Source: Paludisphaera borealis (GTDB taxonomy: Bacteria > Planctomycetota > Planctomycetia > Isosphaerales > Isosphaeraceae). Taken from it: DNA of 64,000 nucleotides. Shown piece after piece: positions 58,823 to 64,000 of the stretch. The notes beneath the pieces were generated by a model. That model was not told where the DNA came from. It ran no database searches and was given only the letters and a program-made list of their open reading frames with translations. Position numbers and translations under genes: made by a program. The stretch's first letter is position 1; every line of letters starts with the position of its first letter. The stretch is from the NCBI RefSeq assembly GCF_001956985.1, contig NZ_CP019082.1, positions 6,076,001 to 6,140,000 of the forward strand, in the 5' to 3' direction.

Positions 58823-59003
58823 GACTTGCCTCCCCTGGCGCAGCCGCGTCGGTGTCCAAGGGGCGTGCGAGGAGTTCGGCGAGGAGGCGTTGGAGCCTCC
58901 GCCGACGATCCGGCGGGAGTTGAGCCCAGATCGCGGTCAGTGGGTTCGGCGGAGAAACCGCGGGCGGGGGGGGGGACGCAGATGGATTCACTATTGAGCA
59001 TGA
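58803..59003 (-). CDS. small protein upstream of the recombinase, with a G10 tract
   Basis: The frame giving NPLTAIWAQLPPDRRRRLQR followed by LLAELLARP (58803 stop) is the likely real product, since short proteins with this pattern precede recombinase genes in planctomycetes (from memory). It could start at GTG 58991. But the best ribosome site (GGAGGTGA) and ATG at 59001-59003 are in another frame (MLNSESICVPPP), and the two frames would join by one base in a run of ten G (58966-58975). It is therefore either frameshifted or phase-variable. Confidence 0.45.
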   Translation of the reverse strand, partial: SCSIVNPSASPPPPAVSPPNPLTAIWAQLPPDRRRRLQRLLAELLARPLDTDAAAPGEASHDHPFA

Positions 59004-59004
59004 G

Positions 59005-60072
59005 TCACCTCCGTGGTCCTGAGTGCTTCTGTCGCTCCACGCGGCCAACGCTAACAGAGCGTCTACGGCGATGGTAATCGGCCCTTCTGACGGCGCACAA
59101 GTTGTTGCGTCGTGGGCCTTCTGGCTGGGGGATCTCCACCGACCAGTAGCCTCGCACGGCGCGGGCGAACAGGTCGACGTCGACCGCCAGGCTGCTGAGG
59201 TAGTAGCGGATCTCGATCGACTCCTCGCCATTCTTCACCCGTCGCGACGTGACCACGCCGATCGACTTCAGCCCCTTCCACGCCGCTCGGCCGGGCAGCG
59301 TCTTGGGGACCGGGAGTTGAAGATACGTCCGTTCGTCCTGGCGGCCGTGCCCGCGCTCGCGCATCGTCAGTTCCTGGGCGCCGGCGAGGTCCCGTTCGAG
59401 TCGCTCGTCGATGTGCGCGACGACGTCGTGGTGCAGCGATTCGTGGTTCCTCTTCAGGGCCAACACGTAGTCGGCCTTGCCGCGGACCACCTCCTCGGCG
59501 ATCGTCTTCTGAGCGCCCATCGCGTCGATCGTGACGATCCCGCAGCGGACGTCGATCTTCTTGAGGAGTTCGGGGATCGCCGTGATTTCGTTGGATTTCG
59601 CGGCGCAGGCCTCCTGGCCCAGGGCCAAGCCGTACTCGCCGGCCCAGGCGGTGACGACGTGCAACGCGCCGAGGTTGTTCTTGGCGTCATGGCTGCGGCG
59701 GGCCGTCTTGCCGTCGATCGCGACGATCGGCCGGTCGATGCCCGTGGAGGCGACGGCCTCGTCGCGGAGCCGCGCGATCCAGGCGTTGAAGGCGGCCTCG
59801 AAGGCGTCGGGCTTCAGCAGCATGAGGACGCGGCGGAACACGTCCTTGTCGGGGACGCCGCGCGGCAGGTCGAGTATCCCCGTGAGGAGGTCCTCCTTGT
59901 ACTTCGCCCAGCGGGCGATCGCCGTCGGCCCGGCGGCCCCGGCGAGCACCGCCAGAACGGCGATCACCAGGATGCTCGGCAACGGATGCCGCCGGTTGAT
60001 CTCCGAACGGGGATCCTCCAGCGTGGAGAAGGATTCCACAATCTCGTCCAGCTTGCTGCGCGTGCTCGACAT
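59005..60072 (-). CDS. ISAs1-type transposase, C-terminally truncated
   Basis: This encodes 355 residues. DPRSEINRRHPLPSILVIAV, PIVAIDGKTARRSHDAKN, VTIDAMGAQKTIAEEV and IRYYLSSLAVDVDLFARAVR are characteristic of the ISAs1 (H-repeat) family. The usual sequence after RGYWSVE (N-x-LHWVLDVTF..) is absent; instead the frame runs into unrelated residues IPQPEGPRRNNLC. The last catalytic Glu is just kept. The 3' end of the element is therefore lost, near 59135. The start has no clear terminal repeat upstream. Confidence 0.85.
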   Translation of the reverse strand: MSSTRSKLDEIVESFSTLEDPRSEINRRHPLPSILVIAVLAVLAGAAGPTAIARWAKYKEDLLTGILDLPRGVPDKDVFRRVLMLLKPDAFEAAFNAWIARLRDEAVASTGIDRPIVAIDGKTARRSHDAKNNLGALHVVTAWAGEYGLALGQEACAAKSNEITAIPELLKKIDVRCGIVTIDAMGAQKTIAEEVVRGKADYVLALKRNHESLHHDVVAHIDERLERDLAGAQELTMRERGHGRQDERTYLQLPVPKTLPGRAAWKGLKSIGVVTSRRVKNGEESIEIRYYLSSLAVDVDLFARAVRGYWSVEIPQPEGPRRNNLCAVRRADYHRRRRSVSVGRVERQKHSGPRR

Positions 60073-60126
60073 CGCCTCACTCCGCCCACCGGGTCTCGTT
60101 CACGACACAGTGGACGGTATACCAGC

Positions 60127-60438
60127 TCAACCCGTCAGGCGAAACGCCGCAAACTCCGCCGGATCGTCATGAAAGTGCGCGCTGGCCCTGGCGCTCGGAT
60201 CCCCTGACATCGCCGTGACGTATACGGCGCGTTTGACGCTCGGATTCATTTTGCGCGTCCAGAAGACCTTCGCGCGCGGCTGGACGAGAATCAGCCTCGA
60301 GTCGCTCTCGCCTTTGTATCGCAGCTGCTCGAGGAGGGCTTGATCGCCATGGATCTGCTTCCACGCCTCCTGGGATCGGATGAAGTGCGACTCGCCGTCT
60401 ACGTAGAGATACGAGCTATTGGAGGACGATGTCTGCAT
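60127..60438 (-). pseudogene. truncated NYN-domain-like protein
   Basis: This encodes 103 residues. SSYLYVDGESHFIRSQEAWK and RAKVFWTRKMNPSVKRAVYV resemble the N-terminus of a planctomycete family with a NYN/PIN-like nuclease fold (DG near the start), recognised from memory. The end HFHDDPAEFAAFRLTG departs from it, and only about a third of the usual length is present. The ISAs1-type transposase gene starts 55 bp downstream, so an insertion or deletion probably removed the rest. Confidence 0.4.
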
Positions 60439-60621
60439 AAGCTGACCCGAAATCGACGATCGGCTGCGCGGCCCCGGCGCTCTGGCATATCCGCCTTGCC
60501 AGGGCGGTAGATTCTCTGTTATTCACTTCCAGGAGTCAAGTTGCGTCGATCAACCCTGACCGGTGCGGTATCCGTCGATTAACGTTAATCACTCGGCCAG
60601 ACGGACCTATGCAAAAGAGAA

Positions 60622-60657
60622 AGACCCGCGGGCGCTGCTGGACTCGCGGGTCTTTGT
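60622..60657 (-). terminator. Rho-independent-type terminator
   Basis: AAAGACCCGCG (60622-60632) and CGCGGGTCTTT (60647-60657) form a perfect 11-bp stem with a 14-base loop. It lies 22 bp after the stop of the minus-strand fragment that follows, with T-rich bases on both sides, so it could work in both directions. Confidence 0.75.
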
Positions 60658-60679
60658 ATTCGCCGTAGATCAGCGTTCG

Positions 60680-60910
60680 TCATCTGCGCTGGAACTTGGG
60701 GATCGAGAACTCGGTCCCCCTGAGTTCAATCACCGCCCTGTGCGCCGCCTGCTGGAGATAGACCGCGTACTCGGCCGACATCCCCTCGGGGCGGAACGCG
60801 CACCCGACCGCCGTCTTCCCGTAGAGCGACTCGTAGAAGACCAGCGCCCCCAGATACTGGCCCGCATCGTTGGCGTGGCGGAAGTCCTCCTTTCGAGTCG
60901 CGTGGCCTGG
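60680..60910 (-). pseudogene. C-terminal fragment of a secreted hydrolase-like protein, cut by an IS
   Basis: The minus-strand frame reads KEDFRHANDAGQYLGALVFY then ESLYGKTAVGCAFRPEGMSA and EYAVYLQQAAHRAV, ending FSIPKFQRR at the stop 60680. 'H.N..G.YL.A.VFYE.L.G' is the end of SGNH/DUF4886-type hydrolases in planctomycetes (from memory). The upstream part is missing; the IS4-type element begins at 60921 after its target copy. No continuation is seen beyond the IS, where the frame meets a stop. Confidence 0.45.
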
Positions 60911-60920
60911 GACCTAGACG

Positions 60921-62380
60921 CAATACCGTTCAACAGCGGATGACGATCGCCTCTCGGAACTCCTTGGTTGGCTGAGGGTGGTGGCGATGTTCGGGGCGTT
61001 TCTTCTTCCAGTTGCTCATCTTCCGTTTGATGACCCGGGGGTTGATGCGATTGCGGCGTTCGGGCAGGACTTCCTCGCCGATTTCAGCGAGCACCGCCTG
61101 ATACCATCGACTTCGGCCCTCGCGTGATCGCGGGCATTCGGGGAGGCGGCAGCGGAGGATCTTCAGCGTCGCCGTGAACGACAGCCGTCGGGGGTCGACC
61201 TGCTGGCGTTTCGCCGTCTCCTGCATCAGTACGCGGTCCACGTAATGACCAAGGAGCAGGCCGTACAACTCCTGAACCACCCCTCGGGGCGTCTGGCTCC
61301 TCAAGACCGGGCGTTCGCGTTGGTGGGTCTTCAACTCGTCGATCGCCAGCTCTTGTTCCCAGCGTTCGTGGTAGAGGACGATCAGCGTCTCCGCCGGGTC
61401 CGGCTCCGGGTCCAGGAGCGTCGTCAGCAGGCGGTGGACCTCCCCCGAGCCGGCGCGGTTCGGATCGCCGAGCGTGTATTCGATGATCCGAACCGCGATC
61501 CCGCCCCGATCCTCGCGACGGTCCTTGGCCGAGGCGTAGAACCGGGCCAGGAACGAACCGTCGGGCAGGACGCGGATCGGCTCGAAGATCCAGTTCGACT
61601 TGACCCGGGCCAGGAGGTGGGCCTTGGTCGCTTGGACCTCCGTGAGCGTCTTGTAGCTGAGGAAATTGCGGTCCCAGAGCAGAAGCATATCGGGCTGGAG
61701 GTATCCCAAAAGCCTGTGCGCCATCGTGACTTCGCCGACGTGGCAGGGCCTGATCCGCCACCGCCAGAGCACGTGGCTGCCGATCTCGCAGAGGGCCAGG
61801 ACGCGGGCCTGGGGGAAGGCTCCCGGGGCGCGACGACCGCCAGGACGTCCGAAGGCATGATCATTCTTGGGCGTGTCGGAAAGGTCGACGGTGAAGCCGT
61901 CCAACGCCATCAACCGCATGTCGCGATAGAACGCCCCCGGGGTCAGGGGTCGTCCCAAGAGGCGGACGACCTCGCGGGCCAGCAACCGCAACGGAGCGAG
62001 CCCCAGACGGCGGCGGGCCTCGCAGAAGGTCGATCGCGGCGGGACGCCCCCCGGCCGATAGGGTTGGAGCCAGCGGAACACCTGGCGATAGCAATCGCGG
62101 GAGAACAGCCCCAGAGCGACGACGAACCAGACCATGAACCACCCCGGAAGCCGCGAGCAGGGGGAGCGATCTTGGCCCGTCCGAGCGAGGATGTCTTCCA
62201 CGCGGGCGCGGGGCAGGATACGTTTCAAGGCGCGGAGTCGGTCGTGAGTGGGCCACGACGCGAGAGCGTCGGCCTCCTTGCGGATGTCGATCACCGTAGC
62301 CTCCTGACCAGTCATGGAGTTGTGGCAAACCCATGCTGGTCAGAGGCTTTCAGTTTAGCAACGCCCGTTGAACGGTATTG
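60921..62380. mobile_element. IS4-family insertion sequence with 10-bp target duplication
   Basis: CAATACCGTTCAAC at 60921-60934 and GTTGAACGGTATTG at 62367-62380 are perfect 14-bp inverted ends. GACCTAGACG is present directly before (60911-60920) and after (62381-62390) the element, a 10-bp duplication typical of the IS4 family. The 1460-bp element carries one intact transposase gene on the minus strand. It looks recent. Confidence 0.93.
60930..62315 (-). CDS. IS4-family transposase
   Basis: This encodes 461 residues. The catalytic residues can be placed at LMALDGFTVDLSDTP (Asp), DMLLLWDRNFLSYKTL (Asp) and YHERWEQELAIDELKTHQ (Y-x-x-R/W..E motif, Glu). LPGWFMVWFVVALGLFSRDC at the N-terminus is the DUF4338-like/IS4 N-terminal part. 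Its stop codon lies inside the left inverted repeat. It is full length. Confidence 0.93.
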   Translation of the reverse strand: MTGQEATVIDIRKEADALASWPTHDRLRALKRILPRARVEDILARTGQDRSPCSRLPGWFMVWFVVALGLFSRDCYRQVFRWLQPYRPGGVPPRSTFCEARRRLGLAPLRLLAREVVRLLGRPLTPGAFYRDMRLMALDGFTVDLSDTPKNDHAFGRPGGRRAPGAFPQARVLALCEIGSHVLWRWRIRPCHVGEVTMAHRLLGYLQPDMLLLWDRNFLSYKTLTEVQATKAHLLARVKSNWIFEPIRVLPDGSFLARFYASAKDRREDRGGIAVRIIEYTLGDPNRAGSGEVHRLLTTLLDPEPDPAETLIVLYHERWEQELAIDELKTHQRERPVLRSQTPRGVVQELYGLLLGHYVDRVLMQETAKRQQVDPRRLSFTATLKILRCRLPECPRSREGRSRWYQAVLAEIGEEVLPERRNRINPRVIKRKMSNWKKKRPEHRHHPQPTKEFREAIVIRC

Positions 62381-62450
62381 GACCTAGACGCCATTCCAAG
62401 TGGGCGGCGAACCACAGACGTCCGTCCCAGGCCAAGTTGGCTGGATCGCG

Positions 62451-64000
62451 TCAGTTCGTCGTTTCCGAGGCGACGTCGCGAACCACGCCCAAGCCTTGCC
62501 ACGCCCCCGCGAGCCTTCGGCCGGAACGAGTCCATCCTGCTGGAAGCCTTCGCTGCACCATCAAGTTGGTTTGCGGCGTCGCCGACCACCAAGCCGGTCT
62601 TCTCGACCCACTCATCGATCGGACGATGGAAGAAGTCGGAGCGGACGTCCCGCCGGTGGACGTCGCGTCGACGGCCGCAATCTGGGCGAACGCGTCGTTC
62701 GTCGAAAGAGCGGAAGCAGCCGCAGTGTCCCCTCCGCCTTCCGACGTCGGCTCGGCGGCCACTCCCTCGACGCTCGATGCGTCGAGAAAGACCATGGAGG
62801 ACGCCGGCGTATACGTCCCGACGGTGCTCGCCTCGTTGATGGCCAGGATCTTGACATTCGAGTTACTGGGGAGCGTTATCGAAACGACCACTTTGGCCGA
62901 ATTGACCGTGAAGCTGTATCCATACACGTAGCTCGTCACGCCAATCTGAGAGCTTGTGGTCCCGTTATAGTAATTGTAGTGGCCGAGCGATTTGGCGATC
63001 GACTCGCCCGGCGCAGTCGCGCCCGTGTACGCGCCGTTGTAGCCCGAGACCCAGTCGCTGATGCTCTGCGTGAAGGTGTCGGAGGTGCCGCCTTCGTAGT
63101 TGACGGTGAACGTCTGGTTCAGCTGGGTCCCGTTGGTCGCCGCCCCCAGGATCATCAACTTGTTCATGTAGCCGTGAGGCAAGGCGACCGTCTGGCCCGT
63201 GGCCTTGATCACGTTGTTGTTCAACACCCCGCCGACATTGAAAACCTGACCGTTCCACGCGATGGTGTTGCCCAGCATCACAGCCGAATAGCTGTGCCCT
63301 CCGCCGTCGAGATCGGCATACTGGGCGCCGCCGTCGAGTGAGATGCCTACCTGGTTGAACCCGGCGCTGGTAGTGTCGGTGGCCACGCCCAGGTTCACCT
63401 GTGAGGGGGCCGAGACGAGGTCGAGCGCGAAGATCATCATGTTGTCGTTGTTGTTCAGCGACAGGGATTTCACCGTCTTGGTCGGGTCGAGCGTGAAGGT
63501 GTAGCCGTAGATATAAGAGTTGTCGAAAACCTGCCCCGTGCCGGCACGGTTGTATCTGGTTGGCTTGGCGGCGATCGACTCGCCAGGAGCCGTCGACCCC
63601 GGCGTGCCGTTGTAACCTGAGAGACGGTCACTGATGGTCTGGTTGAAGGTGACGCTGGTGCCGTCGTCGTAGATGACGGTGATGATGGCCGCCTGGGGCT
63701 GCTGCATGGCCGTGGCCAGCATCATGAGGCTCGTGTACTTGCTCCGCGGCAAGTCGATGAACTGGCCGCGGAAAGGGCTGACGTTGGGCTGCCCCGCCGG
63801 TCCGAGGTTGAAGGTCTGGCCTTTCCAGACGTACGCCTTCCCCGAAGTCCAATTGGCGGCGGTCGCCAGAGCATTGGCCGAGAAGGAGTCCTGCGTCGTG
63901 TTGAGGCGTCCAAGGTCGACGTTGTTGTCGGCGGTGATCCCCACCACGCTGAACGGGATTGAACGATTATCGCCGCTCGTCTGGTTGAGCAACGACCCGA
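62451..64000 (-). CDS. extracellular repeat protein, partial
   Basis: The frame is open to the window edge, so the start is outside. The visible 516 residues contain two copies of an about 170-residue beta-rich unit. Copy one includes TVIYDDGTSVTFNQTISDRL and SGYNGTPGSTAPGESIA; copy two includes TVNYEGGTSDTFTQSISDWV and SGYNGAYTGATAPGESIA. Each ends with YGYTFTLDPTKTVKSLSL or YGYSFTVNSAKVVVSITL. The C-terminus is Ala/Ser-rich then basic and shows no sorting signal I recognise. It is probably secreted; possible carbohydrate-binding units. Confidence 0.65.
   Translation of the reverse strand, partial: GSLLNQTSGDNRSIPFSVVGITADNNVDLGRLNTTQDSFSANALATAANWTSGKAYVWKGQTFNLGPAGQPNVSPFRGQFIDLPRSKYTSLMMLATAMQQPQAAIITVIYDDGTSVTFNQTISDRLSGYNGTPGSTAPGESIAAKPTRYNRAGTGQVFDNSYIYGYTFTLDPTKTVKSLSLNNNDNMMIFALDLVSAPSQVNLGVATDTTSAGFNQVGISLDGGAQYADLDGGGHSYSAVMLGNTIAWNGQVFNVGGVLNNNVIKATGQTVALPHGYMNKLMILGAATNGTQLNQTFTVNYEGGTSDTFTQSISDWVSGYNGAYTGATAPGESIAKSLGHYNYYNGTTSSQIGVTSYVYGYSFTVNSAKVVVSITLPSNSNVKILAINEASTVGTYTPASSMVFLDASSVEGVAAEPTSEGGGDTAAASALSTNDAFAQIAAVDATSTGGTSAPTSSIVRSMSGSRRPAWWSATPQTNLMVQRRLPAGWTRSGRRLAGAWQGLGVVRDVASETTN

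Larger units (their letters stand above)
55978..60589. repeat. two copies of palindrome ATTAACGTTAAT
   Basis: The 12-bp palindrome occurs at 55978-55989 and 60578-60589, both within the decayed island. The flanks are not alike. It may be a protein-binding site or a coincidence in lower-GC DNA. Confidence 0.35.

Overview
The window is high-GC, densely coded DNA that looks like a chromosome segment from a planctomycete, most likely of the Isosphaeraceae type. The markers are three DUF1559-type pseudopilins in a row with the H-X9-DG C-terminal motif, secreted proteins with the LEPR-xLL N-terminal motif, very large multidomain cytochrome/propeller proteins, and several short palindromic repeat families. 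The lineage call rests on family content, not on a marker gene.

Region 1 (1-10.3 kb) is a type II secretion/type IV pilus-like assembly cluster. After the 3' end of a cytochrome-type gene and a tiny zinc-ribbon gene come a GspE-like ATPase, three successive GspF-like membrane proteins, a small membrane peptide, three compact pilin-like proteins (GspI/J/K-like) and three DUF1559 pseudopilins, all on the plus strand with overlapping or nearly touching ends. No secretin is in the window.

Region 2 (10.3-30.6 kb) holds mostly chromosomal genes: a 1342-residue fusion (isomerase-like, cytochrome c, DUF6797-like, propeller, cupredoxin), an SGNH hydrolase, a DinB-like protein, a glycerol-3-phosphate dehydrogenase gene broken by a frameshift, an ABC-2 type permease, a secreted proline-rich protein, an SDR dehydrogenase, an M29-like aminopeptidase, a Phd/VapC-like toxin-antitoxin pair, DNA polymerase IV, an AbrB-like protein and dihydroxy-acid dehydratase (ilvD). 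Short repeat families sit between several of them.

Region 3 (31.0-52.6 kb) starts with an apparently intact IS5-type element with target duplication. It continues with hypothetical membrane proteins, an esterase-fold protein lacking the nucleophile Ser, a GH13 glycosidase with a methyltransferase, serine O-acetyltransferase, a MoxR-like ATPase/VWA pair, a radical-SAM-like protein lacking the Fe-S cysteines, two glycosyltransferases, truA, asd, purD and a LEPR-type extracellular protein.

Region 4 (53.0-64 kb) is a decayed mobile island. It has a truncated glycosyltransferase, the 3' half of a tRNA (Asn-like), gene fragments, a multiply frameshifted IS4-type transposase, a LEPR gene cut off by an IS5-like element, the 5' end of a serine recombinase, a truncated ISAs1-type transposase, a truncated NYN-like gene, and an intact IS4-type element with a 10-bp target duplication. 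The window ends inside a repeat-containing extracellular protein.

The observations most worth following are the composite palindromic repeat family, the cysteine-less radical-SAM homologue next to the MoxR/VWA pair, the five-domain fusion, the triple-GspF assembly cluster, and the tRNA-fragment island.
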